A stretch of 64,000 bases of DNA from Apostichopus japonicus (GCF_037975245.1 NC_092578.1:3431001-3495000); one strand, 5' to 3'. Shown: positions 12,076-23,603, counted from the stretch's first letter. Translations and numbers: made by a program. Notes: a model not told the origin generated them from the sequence alone.

Positions 12076-12987
12076 TTCACCGGTATCTAATATAACAGCA
12101 CATTAGACATTTCACCGTGGGTACCTGCTGATTGCATCAATGGGGCGCTGAGGGGCAGCATTAAACCCTTCCCAAGGAGAGAGGCCTACCTTTTATCTCG
12201 ATCACTCTCTGTATACATACTAAGTATTTATAAGAGGGAGTGTTAATAAATTTACAAATACTATTCGATCATTTCAGCGATGGATGGTGTTTGTATTTCA
12301 TCCTTCGGTAACATGTTACTGTTATTCAGCCACAAGAAAAGTTGGCTTCAATAACCTTATCTTATATGCATAGGGCCATGGGTTAACGAGGTATCTGTTA
12401 ACATCTTAGGGGGTACAATTGATAAACTGCACCATTGTCAAATTGAATCAACTATATATGTACGTTCTGTTAAACTAAATAACCCATACAAAGCCTACTT
12501 ATATATAGAAAAATGCACCGTTCTAAGCAGTTTGAATTTTTAACTGACAAACGATTGTAATGCTTTTTAATGTTTTGGAGTTATTTGGCTATCAGAACTC
12601 AAACTTAACGACTGGAAAGCGATTGACTTTGATCACAACATACCGATGCCAAATGAGATAGCAAAATTACGTGTACGCTTTAATTTGAAACTGAGTTTTA
12701 GCTTGAAAAGTCTCCGAAATATAGTGTACTTATACCTGCGATTCCTTGTTGATCACTAGTTGTATATACAATTTCGATTTTTAATTATTGAAGACGAGAT
12801 GTTTTGAATCATATTTTCACAACTGGCACATATAGATTTAGATATGCAAATTCTTTGAAGATCATGTAAACAATATAGATCAGCGCATTAGGACCAATAT
12901 AACAGCGCCCTCAAAAAGAAACGAGTGAAGCTCCTCATATAAACATATTGTAAACACATTTAGTTCTATACAAATAAACGAACATAC

Positions 12988-13223
12988 CTTTGTTATACCG
13001 ATGGCGCCTATGTTCTCGCTTTGAGATGTCGCTTCCATTCCAAATACCCACATTCCTGCCAATTGTGATCCAACGCCCTCTATTCCGATGCCTATGTTCA
13101 TAACGTGTTCGGCAGGTGGTGGCACGCCATATATTCTTGCGCATGCGTAGTAGTCACCGATGGATTCAATCATAGAGGCTAGGAGAGCCGCGTCTAGAGT
13201 AAAGATGGGTATCCCCCATTGAA
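12988..13223 (-). CDS. SLC23 (NAT/NCS2) nucleobase-ascorbate transporter exon, incomplete gene
   Basis: A 236-bp exon on the minus strand with acceptor (CATCCCCACAG) and donor (AAAG then GTATGTTC). It encodes 78 residues beginning QWGIPIF and including ESIGDYYACARI, PPPAEH, a glycine-rich membrane segment and ENIGAIGITK. The last fits the NAT family signature [QEP]-N-x-G-x(4)-T-[RKG], which in this family contributes to the substrate site in a late transmembrane helix. SLC23 proteins carry ascorbate or nucleobases with sodium across the plasma membrane. The frame is intact. Upstream exons would lie at higher coordinates, but that space is occupied by the right palindrome arm with a GPCR. The copy may therefore have been truncated when the inverted repeat formed. 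A functional gene with unseen exons cannot be excluded. Confidence 0.82.
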
Positions 13224-13613
13224 CTGTGGGGATGAAAATAATTTAATGCTAGCATATAATCATAGTAGTTAAGTCCAACTGCACGCCAACTGACTTTTGA
13301 CCATCTCGGGGGTTCAACAGCAGGGAGACGGAGCCGGGGAGGTGCACTCGGGTAATTTGGTGTTCCCAAGTTTTGCGTTTAATTCAAATACCCTTTTTGT
13401 GGTTAAAGAGTAAACATTACTATTGTTCATGTTTGATATGAAAATGTGGTATTTTCTTGAGAACTGCTCATATGTTATACCCATTTTATGAGACATAAAC
13501 AAAAATTGAAAAGTGCCTATTTTTGGAAAACCATTAAAATACTGAATGAAACTATTTAAAATGGATGAAACTGGATGAAACTATTTATAAGTTAAAGGTA
13601 ACAAAGAATTGGA

Positions 13614-13940
13614 ATGAATAGAATGAAAGTTATACATATCAGTGAAACTCAAGTACACAGGTGTTCATCAAAACACTTAAACGTGTCATGTTTACGTGGA
13701 AGTCGATCACCGCATGCATCGTACGCTGCTAAACACAAACAAAATGGCGTACCGCCAACCAGATGGTGGCATACTCCTGTTAGAGGCTATATCAATCCGT
13801 CCGGATGTTCTCTTATCTCAGGAAAAGTGCCAAAATGCAGTATGAAAACATCTCTTTTGATACGTTATCAATCAGGATCTGGCTTGCATGTTGAAGAGCT
13901 TGAATGGAAGTACATGAGGTGCAAAAATTGGGTCAATTGA
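13614..13940 (+). other. 108-aa open frame of unknown meaning (hypothetical)
   Basis: An ATG-to-stop frame with several Cys, Trp and His residues and no family I recognise. The mirrored sequence in the left arm (8160-8487, minus strand) is split by a frameshift. The two arms keep the amino-acid sequence mostly similar, but they are equally similar in non-coding DNA, so conservation is not evidence of function. I regard it as probably non-coding. Confidence 0.2.
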
Positions 13941-16900
13941 GGCAATTTTAGACCCATTTTGCAGTCCCATAAGCAGCGTACGCGAATTGTTTACTTCTGA
14001 GTGAAGAGGTTTGTTTACAGTGACGAAAACTTCAGACTCTGATAGCAAAAAATCTCATGATACGGACAATTGATGGTGCCATGAAAGGCCAGCTTGTCAG
14101 CTATCCGGTGATGGGTAGCGTTTAGCTAGTGAGTACTTCTATCTAGACTTAGAGACCACATTACTTTTGTGAGTTAGTGTGTAAGTCAATGGGGATTTTA
14201 ATGGGCGTATGCTATACCATAAAACAAGCAACGGAAAATGGATGACGTTGAAGTTTGCAGGGAGGTCCTCTCACACCTCGCTGCTAAGGAATTGCCTTTG
14301 GAGAAACTAATCATCGCCTAAAACTTCTTTTGTGGATTATTACGTTAGTATTATCATGACGTCATAGACGCAGAAGTCTGTAAAGAAATGATTTGTCATT
14401 GGAAGATTCTCAATCTTAGCCAGAAAGAAGAGCTAATTATAGGATTGGACCGAGCAATGATCATGTCATCTGCACGTGAGTACCTCATGAAGTTTGTATG
14501 GCAGGCCGTTCTAAATTTAAGTACAATACAAGACAACTGAAGTCAAATTGTACTTTGTTAATTGATAATTCTACTTTAGGATAAAGCAGTGATTTTGTTG
14601 AAGTGAAATTATAACTTTAGTGAAATAAAATATGGAATTCGGATTAGGTAGAATTAATTTCCAGTCAAGCTTAGGTTTCCTCATTAATATAGAAGAACGT
14701 AAAAAAACTTGAAGCATATGTGGTTCGATGATGTCATATTTAGAGTTGATCAAGTCTTCAGCCTTGTGTGTGCGAAGAAACAAACACTTAATCCTAATCT
14801 GTGAAATCTCCCAAATGGCATAATACCTTTCTTAGTCGTTTGGGGAAGTTTTTAATGACGAATATTTCTATTACATAGAATAATAACGATGGTTGAGTTT
14901 GTGTCTGCATTAAATGATGGTTGTACACCTTAAATGGTGTACGACACTCTTGAACATAGTTTGAAGTACAGGCTATATAGGACACATGCCGTGCGGTCCA
15001 TGGTACACGAAAATTACGTGCCTTCATCCTAGTATTATGTCAATTATACAGAATGAGCAATACTCCATGCGTTTGTCTGTTTCTATTTTGGTACGAGTCT
15101 ATATGAAGGACAGATAAGGTGGGTTAGTGAGAAACCTTGCCATACTCTGTGGCGAACGTAGGAATTTTTCTTTGTGCCTATAATTATGATAAATCTTTGT
15201 TTGAAAGTAGCCCTTTTCCGGATCCACTGGTTATGGTGTGAATGTCTGGCACCAACCACCCCCCCCCCCCTCCCTCCTCTCCGTTTCTAAACACCTAATC
15301 ATAACATCGTTCTCCTTTGTGGTATCGTGATACAAAATTATCCCACAGTAAAAACATCGTCACCAATTCTTTTCCAACTTCATTTGAATTGGAAGGGAAC
15401 TTGAATAGCGCCACCAAATCATTGCCTATTAGTTTACCATTAACATGATCATCACCTCCTTCGATCATGTTACCCAGTTTCCTGTGAAAAAATGGCCAAG
15501 TTTTATGTCAAATGTTTATGTATTTAATATATTTTATGACAATACTGAACAGCTATACTTCATGTACATGTAATATTTCACTAAAATCATGACCTAAATA
15601 ACTGATATATATATGTATATATATCTATATATATATAAATGAAAATCGTAATGAGTTGGAAAATCAAGAACAGTGAAAAAACTTTCAGCCTCCACCGGGA
15701 TTCGAACCACGGGCCTTCCCGTATATATATATATATTATGTATTATGTTATTATATATTTTATAAATATTATCATATATATTATTTGTGATACATGAAGA
15801 AACTTAAAAGCACATCAATTTAACATATTTAATTTCGATGAAATACTACCTCCACACTTATTACAATTATTCAAAATTAGTATACTGCAGGACACGGATT
15901 GATATTGTAAGTGATCAAATCAACATCCCCATCTGGGAATATTTTCCACCAAGTCAGGGTTAATGATCAAGTAATTTCTTTATTTCAATCGGTTCTCGAA
16001 TTTTCGTAGTGTATAGACATTTGTTGTTGTTGTCATCTTATACATGTAACACGCAAATTGGCAAGTTTTTAAAACATCAAGAAGAAACTATCAGTTGAGA
16101 TGAATAGCGTCGGCAAAGGTGTTCTAAATAAACTTGAAAAGCTGTCAATAAATAAAACGGGGAATAATGTGGCGATATCATTATTTACAGGTAAAATATT
16201 AGGCATTATTGTACACCACAATATATGACTGAAATAAATCAAATAAATACAGCAGCGTATATTTGATTTTTTGCAAGCTAGAAAAAACAAAACCATAATC
16301 TTAGCATTTCATAACTGACTGCAACATAATTTATACATTAAAAAGTCATTCAACTTCATCAACAGTAGCTACCAAAACTGGCCGACGTAGCCCAATGGTC
16401 ATGGGGTTGTGCGTGTGAATGATGGGTGGGTGGGGGGACTACACCCCCCCCCCTCTTGTAGCCATTTCATGATACCAATTAAGACCACACACATTTACAC
16501 CACACATTTACACAAGTCCTGCAGAGTTGCAACAAAACTTGTGCGCAAACGTCGGATATGATTAGAAAGCTAAGGATGCTAGTGCCCCCCCCCCCCCTCT
16601 AACCCTCCCTCAATGGGACGAGGACCCAATGGTCAGTTCGTCCTTGTAGCAGAGAAATCAACTGAATTGATATTAACCGTGACTTCGGGCTCAACTAGTA
16701 TGTTACCAATTGTTACCCATAAAATATCGTCTTGAATTTCCGAGGCAACTTTTAGAGCCGTTTTATCTTCTCTCGAAATAAATAAACCACTTTGTGTTTC
16801 TAGTCTTAGATGAGATGACTTGACTAATGAACCAATTAAAATAAAATTCAACAAAGCGTCGATTTATAGATCTAAACTATATAAAGCATAACAGTTAAAT

Positions 16901-18013
16901 TATTGGAGTGTATATAGAACGGAACTTAAGTAATGACTAAAGATAGGCCTAATGGATAACAGAAGCGAACAAAATGTTTACGATGCAAAAATAAAGGCAA
17001 CTACTTCTTCTCATGACAAAGAAGTTTAATCTATTATTTGAAACTCACTAATGCACTTAGATAATTTATATTCTTTGAGATATAATAGAAAAGAAAAACT
17101 TTTGAAATGTGACATCGATAACCAAAGTTTTGCTGCTTCAAATACTTTCAACTTTTTCCTAGTTTTAACGTATACTAAACTCGTTATTCAGCGCTAGACA
17201 TTAAGTTTGCCCCGATTATATACCACTAGTTAATTTGTATTAACTCTTATACAGGCGAGAGGTTTCTTCAGCTAACCGTCGCAGAAGAAAAACAAATGCA
17301 CCTTTGATATTTCTTCTCTGTTGTGTTTCATAATTCTAACAAAATCGTGGTTATTTCGTTTTAAGTTTTTAGTGAGAACGCAAAGACATTAAAATACGGG
17401 AAACCTAGTTGAAATTGAATTCCGAAAGTTCTTATTTCTGTTTCTTCGTGTGTATCTATTTCCGCCGAACCTTGCTTGAAACTGTTGAGCTAGATGACAA
17501 GAACAAGAACGTTTTGCAATTTGATGCATAAATCACTTCTTGTTAAGTGTAACGCTTCATTTATACGTTATAATTCTGGCTAAAACGAACAGTATATGTG
17601 GCCTATCAATGTAATGACCAAAGTATGACGTCACCAAACATACATTGTACTAAGGTATGATATCCATACACCATGCAGATATATACCACTTTTATCTAAT
17701 CATTACAACATTTTCAACACAGCAATTGGAACTTCACATGTAGAAATTGTATCAGAAAACGCAATTAACGGAAACGCATTCATTGAATGAGGCATTAGGG
17801 AAAGGGCAAATGCCTTAGTAAATTATAATACTATACCTTCGAATTGTATCGGTTTATACAGGCAAAGTCAAGCGAAAATCTTAACCACCCTCCTAGCCCC
17901 AACCCTTTTCCCGCCCCTTTTTTTTGGTTTTACTCCGATTCCGTATGGGGAACCCCTTGTGTGCTGTATGTTTATACACCTCTCTGATGAAGATGGAATC
18001 CTCTTTCAAGAAA
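13941..18013. other. Non-coding part of the right arm
   Basis: No supported gene. A short frame at about 14371-14540 on the + strand (containing CHWKILNLSQKEELIIGLD) precedes a GTGAGTAC donor-like site and is mirrored in the left arm, but it lacks a clear start or domain. Confidence 0.5.
15641..15722 (-). mobile_element. tRNA-derived SINE fragment present only in the right arm
   Basis: The reverse complement contains a pol III B-box (GGTTCGAATCCCGG) followed by a conserved tail, GAGGCTGAAAG and a T-run. The left arm has only TA repeats at the mirror position. No A-box half is visible, so it is a 3' fragment embedded in TA repeats. Confidence 0.6.
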
Positions 18014-19033
18014 TTATTTATTTTTAGTTTGCGTACGGCTGATGGATGAAATTGCTGGCTTGCTTTTCTTTCCTCTTTCCTTAAAGCAACTTGGCCATTT
18101 CATTTCACGCACCAGGACGTTTGACCAGTAGATAAGCGGATTGAATGTCGAGTTAAGTACCCGGATGTTGTATAACCAGTTACCAGTTTTGATAGTTGTT
18201 AATAAACCGTAACGCTGATCGAACGGCTGAAGTGATATAAACAACGCGTTGATGCTATGAGGTAAATAGCAAATACCGTTTGTTATCAGTATTAGACTAA
18301 ACGCGAACAACAGCCGTTTGGTTTGTTGCATTCTAACCTTCTTGATTGAGTCACCCAGTTTGGTGTTCCTGAATGCTCGTACCAATGAGAAAAAGAGACC
18401 AATGTACGTCAACGTTGAAATGGAGAGCAAAACACTTACAACAATAAAAATACGCCGCGGCACTAGAGCCGCGTCGCTTGAGAAAATATGCGTAAACACA
18501 AAACCGTAGAGTATGGAGATGGCTGTTAACCCAACGATCACAGCTGCGTATCTTTTGACGGTCACTATGATTTTATATTTGAAGGGAAACGCACACAGAG
18601 CCATATAGCGATCAACACCTACACCTATGATTGCAAACAAAGCCAGAAGGCTCGTTGCTAAGGCGATCGCTTGATAAACCTTTGGAATAATTATAATGCC
18701 ATTGTAGTAATAATAGGTCTCTGTCAGCATTGCAAATATGTGAAACATTTCAGATACTGTCAGAACAAAACCAAACATAAAGTGAGTTTTGCGGTAACTT
18801 TTGAGTTTAATCTGTATTACGAAAGCCATAACGTTGCTAACAAGTCCAATAAAACCTAACCATAGTCTCATCCTCAGGAGAAAGTCCACATAGAGTTTGT
18901 TTTCCAATGTCCATCCAGGCGGTAGTCCTCCGGGCTGTAATCCATCGCCGGCTTCCTCGGTTTCATTGGTCCAAGTGAAGTTCCGAAACGTCTCAGTGAT
19001 GTCCGTCAAGAGCGTTGGTGTTGTTTCGGCCAT
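18014..19033 (-). CDS. Class A GPCR, copy B, intronless (paralogue of copy A)
   Basis: A 339-aa receptor collinear with copy A without indels. By my count 42 residues differ. Residues 1-42, 129-181, 224-253 and 288-339 are identical, covering the N-terminus, DRY/ICL2 and TM4, the third intracellular loop with early TM6, and late TM7 with the tail. Differences cluster at 43-72, 84-128, 182-223 (8 of the 12 residues 182-193 in ECL2) and 254-287 (TM6 top, ECL3, TM7 start). It keeps DRY at 141, a CYLP-type TM6 motif, NPLIY, Glu95 in TM2, and the absence of the TM3-ECL2 cysteine pair. It is transcribed toward copy A across the spacer. Same fold with a changed pocket suggests a different ligand, which is inference. 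Confidence 0.95.
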   Translation of the reverse strand: MAETTPTLLTDITETFRNFTWTNETEEAGDGLQPGGLPPGWTLENKLYVDFLLRMRLWLGFIGLVSNVMAFVIQIKLKSYRKTHFMFGFVLTVSEMFHIFAMLTETYYYYNGIIIIPKVYQAIALATSLLALFAIIGVGVDRYMALCAFPFKYKIIVTVKRYAAVIVGLTAISILYGFVFTHIFSSDAALVPRRIFIVVSVLLSISTLTYIGLFFSLVRAFRNTKLGDSIKKVRMQQTKRLLFAFSLILITNGICYLPHSINALFISLQPFDQRYGLLTTIKTGNWLYNIRVLNSTFNPLIYWSNVLVREMKWPSCFKERGKKSKPAISSISRTQTKNK

Positions 19034-19119
19034 TTCCTTCCGTTTTCAAGACTTTATGTCTTTAATATGATTATGTATTAAAGATTCGATTCTGTTAGAA
19101 AATACAAATTTTAATATAG

Positions 19120-19123
<4 letters not shown>

Positions 19124-19154
<31 letters not shown>

Positions 19155-19249
19155 CCTATAGTCAATATAGTTATAATAAACATAAAATTATTTATAAATA
19201 TATATATATCTATCAATATATATATATATCAATATATATCAATATATAT

Positions 19250-19312
<63 letters not shown>
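19124..19312. repeat. (TA)n / TATATCAA microsatellite at the outer edge of the right arm
   Basis: Long TA runs with several TATATATCAA interruptions, mirroring the TA tract at the outer edge of the left arm. Confidence 0.88.
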
Positions 19313-19315
<3 letters not shown>

Positions 19316-19610
19316 AGCAAACCGTTTACCGTAACTTTATTATATTCAGTGCAGTTATACTGTTATACTCAGAGTTCATTGAAGTTATACTATGTTCAGT
19401 GAAGTTATATTATATTGAGTGAAGCTATATTTACTCGATTAATTGTTCAATTGTTTGGAGGAGAGTTCTATCACTATCCTAACACTACTTGTCACAGTGA
19501 TTCAGTGGCCTAGCGCTATTTTCTCCTTGTTCACTACTATATACCACTGTGTTGCCTTTCATTGCAATGGCCGGCCTATTCATACTTATTCAAGCATTGT
19601 AAATACCTGA

Positions 19611-20930
19611 TTGTTTATTGCACAGGCTTTTCCTGAGACTACTATCGATGATGACAATAGACACAGTGGGATAGTTAATCCCGATGTTAATAATAAAGCA
19701 GCGAGTACAGACATTAACAAGTTCAATTCTGAAGGAATCTGTGTAAAGTGTAAGAAAGATGCCACCATGGAATCTGCTTGCTGCTTATTGTGTGGTCTTT
19801 ATTTCCACGCAACACAATATGCTGTTCAGAGTAACCGTGATAATTATACACACCCTCTTTTTTCGACTAGTCAGTTTGATCGTGTGACTCACAAGAAGGG
19901 AGTAAACCCTAAAAGTCCTGGAAACTTCTGCTTTGTATGTGATCCCTGTATGACACACCATGTGAAACCCGACGCACTATTAATGTAACTGACAGAGTTG
20001 ATAAATTAGACAATATCGTTCACGATCTCGCGAGTGATATTCTGGAAATTGAGAACATGTCACGTGATACCTGTTCCTCCGATGTTGATCAAGTTGTGTC
20101 GCAAGGGATTACAGATGTTAAGAAAACTATACCTCGAAACCCCTGCTCAGCACCCTGCCAAAATGGCTGATAGACATTGGAACGATATCAAGAGAGTTAA
20201 TAAGATGAAATCCGTACTCATTATTAAAAATGATACTCATGGTTATAAACCTGACCTTCAAAAAACTGGAAAAGACAATTATTGATAATTCTATTCATGT
20301 CGACAAATTCCATGAAACAAAGTCTGGTGACACAGTGGTAGTTATGCCCACAGATGAAGCACGTGACGCTCTGAAATTCCAGATGGGAGATTTATTTCCT
20401 CAGTTCTCATTAAATGAACCCACTGTAAAATTACCAACCATCTCCATTGATGGACTGACGTCAAACATATAAGCACTGATATCCTTAAGGAAAATATCAT
20501 GAAACTAAATCAGGAGATTGCAAAATTGTGTGAAAACTCTGATCAAGAAATCTTTGACATCCTCGCCGTCAAGCCCCTATAAGAAATGACCCCAAATCCT
20601 TTCAGGCATCTGTTAAAGTGAGCAACAACATTAGACGACTTATCCAGTGTTAATTCCAATCGCATTTATGTGGGATCTCACTCCTGTAAAGTATATAACA
20701 GATTCTTTGTTAAGCGATGTAATTCATGCTCGAAGTTTGGACATTTTGCCCGTGAATATTTGGAAGCTAAAGTGTGTGCGATATGTGCTGAAGCACACGA
20801 AACCAAAGATTGTCCCCATGCACAAGGATGTTGAGTCACCAAACTTTACCTGTGTAAATTTGTAAGAAAGCCGACAATGATCGTCATACTTACTCCAACA
20901 CTGCGTTATTGCAATAGCTTGAAGATCAAT
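19611..20930 (+). pseudogene. Decayed ORF1 of a non-LTR (LINE, CR1/jockey-like) retrotransposon
   Basis: Pieces in shifting frames join into one ORF1-like protein. First comes a Cys/His zinc-finger region (19611-19988: CVKC, ACCLLCGLYFHA, CFVCDPC, PHD-like spacing). A heptad-like stretch follows (DRVDKLDNIVHDLASDI), then an RNA-binding-like segment (about 20281-20470: TVVVMPTDEARDALKF). Near 20724-20835 there are two zinc knuckles (CNSCSKFGHFAREY, in which the last Cys has become Tyr, and CAICAEAHETKDC). A final ADNDRHTYSNTALL piece runs into the second inverted repeat. Stops and frameshifts at about 19988, 20168, 20472 and 20834 show it is dead. No reverse transcriptase follows. ORF1 proteins of this type bind retrotransposon RNA. 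Confidence 0.75.
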
Positions 20931-22010
20931 CTATTTGATTAATTTTGTATTGCAATCGTTTGTAGTTATAAAAGACCAAATTAGAGAGAGAGAATTAAAG
21001 GTACATTTTCTTACCTGACATCGCGTTTCTTCTTAAGTTTATAGCCCTATATATGTGCCTTATATACAAGGGCGGCGGAACCGGGGGGGGGCACAGGGGG
21101 CACGTGCCCCCCCCCCCCACTTTTCCTCAGGTTAAATATGTGCCCTTTTTCTACATAAAAATTGAGGTGTCTCAAGTTAGCAAGAGGCCAGGAAACCAGA
21201 ATGAACACTCGGGAAGGGCCGTTTCCGGCCATCTGAGGGGTTTGTAAAACCAAAAATTTTCTTGTACGCTCCGCGCCAACCGATGGTGGCGCTCCGCTCA
21301 GATAGTCGTGCATACAACTTTGCAAATCCTGGCTACGCCCCTGACTTTTAATGAATTTCTGTGGGTCAAACTCAAAGCTATTTCGAATGGAAAAAAATTG
21401 GTTAAGGTATTAACAAGAAATAAACTCTAATTCGGAAGATTCCTACATTAGCAACTAGCATGATTTCACCTCATTTTGTTTCAAAAGAAAACTTGTTCCT
21501 TGTTTCCCAATTTGCACATTGGATATTGCAGTGCTAGTATGCATATTTTCCTTGAGGGGGGAGGGGGGGGGACGTTGATGGAGTGATGTGTATACCCAAA
21601 TAAGTTAATACAATAAGAGTTATCAAGGGTACTAAATATAAGGCTGCATCAGTCCAATCGAATTTCTGCAAAGTGCCCTTTGATGTCGGTGCCCCCCCCC
21701 CCCCAGATTAAAAGTGCCTCCGCCGCCCTTGCTTATATATGCTTACTTTCCAATCCGGGCTTCGAATGACAGTTGTTGTATTTCTTCCAGACAGCTCAGA
21801 ATCCTTTCACAAGCTGATTACTGTTTAGACTGTCTGAGAGGACTCTCTCACTCCGTAGAACAATCAACCGATTTCGCCTTCACATTTGCCTCTATCAGCA
21901 TAATTATATAGTTCCAATAGATTACCTCAAGTTACTTCAATGTAAATTCATGTAGTTATTGCCGTCATATATTTCTGATTCTTCTGTAATTTTACAAGAG
22001 TTAAAAGAAT
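20896..22010 (+). repeat. Left arm of a second inverted repeat, interrupted by a hAT-like insertion
   Basis: After removing the 665-bp element and one target copy, about 440 bp remains. It matches the reverse complement of 22531-22968, from CAACACTGCGTTATTGC at the outer end to ACAAGAGTTAAAAGAAT at the inner end. The outer end includes the tail of the LINE ORF1, so the arms arose by inverted duplication of this locus or belong to a fold-back element. Confidence 0.88.
21067..21731. mobile_element. Non-autonomous hAT-like element, 665 bp, with exact target-site duplication
   Basis: The terminal inverted repeats are CAAGGGCGGCGGA and its complement (TCCGCCGCCCTTG). The 8-bp direct repeat CTTATATA flanks it (21059-21066 and 21732-21739). 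The partner arm of the surrounding inverted repeat carries the uninterrupted site with one TATATAAG (22799-22806), which proves the insertion boundaries. It has no transposase. An 8-bp duplication and a CA start fit the hAT superfamily. A second copy lies at 62748-63382. Confidence 0.92.
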
Positions 22011-22530
22011 ATCATACAAACTTATACCGCTTTAAACTTGACGTGTACCGTATACTTTCGAGAGGGCGGAAGACATCATCGTTCAGACTCGAACAAATGT
22101 CTTATTCTTTTTTATTGTTTGCGTACTTAATAAAATATATATACTGATAGTAGTTCCACTTAATCCTCTTGGCGATATAAATTGGTTGGTAAAACAAGAG
22201 GCTATCACTGTATATGTATATATACATAACGTTTAATGAGCCATATCGCTTACTAAGTGCAGGCTGGGGTATAATCGCGGCAAAGATCAATAAATAAACA
22301 AAACAAAAATTACAATATAATTTTCAAAAGCCATTATCATGTTGACTTAAAATGTTTTACATTTCCTCTACATAATATTGATGGCATTTATACAGCATTA
22401 TATATCAATCATGTCATTAATTTAAGTGTAATATATTTCTGAGATAAACTGAAGTTCTTATACGTCCGTTGTTAACCATTACGAAGGATTTTGATTAGAG
22501 AAACAGACGTCAGCTCAGGAACCAGGCTCT
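22011..22530. other. Spacer of the second inverted repeat
   Basis: About 520 bp of AT-rich DNA without a recognised feature. Confidence 0.7.
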
Positions 22531-22965
22531 ATTCTTTTAACTCTTGTAAAATTACAGAAGAATAAAAATATATGACGGCAAAATCTACATGCATTTACAT
22601 TGAAGTTAGGTAGCCTATTGGAACTATATAATTATGCTGATAGAGGCAAATGTGAAGGCGAAGTCGGTTGATTATTCTACGGAGTGAGAGAGTCCTCTAA
22701 GACAGTCTAAACAGTAAACAGCTTGTGAAAGGATTCTGAGCTGTCTGGAAGAAATACAACAACTGTCACTCGAAGCTCACCGGATTGGAAAGTAAGCATA
22801 TATAAGGCACCTGTAGGGCTAAACACTTAAGAAGAAACGCTATGCAAGGTAAGAAAATATACCTTTAATTCTCTCTCTCTGATATGGTCTTTTATAGCTA
22901 CAAACGATTGCGACACAAAATTAATCAAATAGATTGAATTTAAATATAGTGCAATAACGCAGTGT

Positions 22966-22968
<3 letters not shown>
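22531..22968 (-). repeat. Right arm of the second inverted repeat (empty-site arm)
   Basis: Reverse-complement partner of 20896-22010 without the insertion. It ends at AACGCAGTGTTGATG and is followed directly by a TA tract, as are the outer edges of the larger palindrome. Confidence 0.88.
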
Positions 22969-22970
<2 letters not shown>

Positions 22971-23008
<38 letters not shown>

Positions 23009-23146
23009 CTATATATATATATATAGGCTATATATATAGGCTATATATATAGGCTATATATATAGGCTATATATATAGGCTATATATATATAGGCTATAT
23101 ATATAGGCTATATATATAGGCTATAGATATAGGCTATATATATATT
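22971..23146. repeat. TA tract passing into a TATATATATAGGC minisatellite
   Basis: A TA run becomes about ten copies of a TATATATAGGCTA-type unit of roughly 13-16 bases. Confidence 0.88.
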
Positions 23147-23284
23147 ACCCGTATACCATAAAAAAATTAACACTTGTCCTCTGTGTATCTTTATTAAGAT
23201 TTTAACTTTCGTCGTAAGTGAAACATATATATAATGTTTTACATACTTCTGATATTTCATAACTATAAACCAGATATGTATAGG

Positions 23285-23475
23285 GGTGGATCAAGGATTA
23301 TGATAAAGAAGGGGCAGTGGTCCCGATGTCATTGAATCCGACTCTCCATTTATCAAGGTGGGGGGGGGGGAGTGGGGGTGTATGAGAGGTTTTTACGCAA
23401 GGTTTTGTGAGGTTGAAAAGGGAAAATGTACTCCCCCCCCCCCTCGATGTGCCCCTTGCATCCGCGCATGATGTG
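23285..23475. repeat. G/C-run-rich repeat remnant
   Basis: Contains GGGGTGGATCAAGG at one end and, on the opposite strand, GCGCGGATGCAAGGGGCAC at the other, with two long homopolymer runs between. This resembles the degraded hAT-like repeats elsewhere in the window. No target duplication could be defined. Confidence 0.35.
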
Positions 23476-23603
23476 AACAAGGGGATTAGATTTAATTCCT
23501 GTTCTATACATGCCAATAATTCCTTTTCCTTTTTTTTATATATATTTTTTAACAAAACAGGTTAGATATTATAGCAAGCAAAACAGATATTATTTGAAGA
23601 ATA

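Larger units (their letters stand above)
8511..13590. other. Spacer between the arms of the large inverted repeat
   Basis: About 5.1 kb of unique sequence separates the two arms. It contains a degenerate C-rich minisatellite, a short hairpin, a MITE-like element, a TA microsatellite and two minus-strand SLC23 exons. Confidence 0.85.
13591..19130 (-). repeat. Right arm of the large inverted repeat, about 5.5 kb
   Basis: Reverse-complement partner of 2905-8510. Homology begins at GTTAAAGGTAACAAAG (13591) and runs past the GPCR start codon to the TA tract beginning near 19125. Arm-specific differences include a SINE-like piece at 15641-15722, an intact 108-aa frame at 13614-13940 that is frameshifted in the left arm, and a changed polyadenylation hexamer. 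Confidence 0.92.

Noticed and set aside
21047-21325. Open frame shared with 63133-63432
   Set aside because: Both lie inside copies of the hAT-like element and reflect shared repeat sequence, not a gene.
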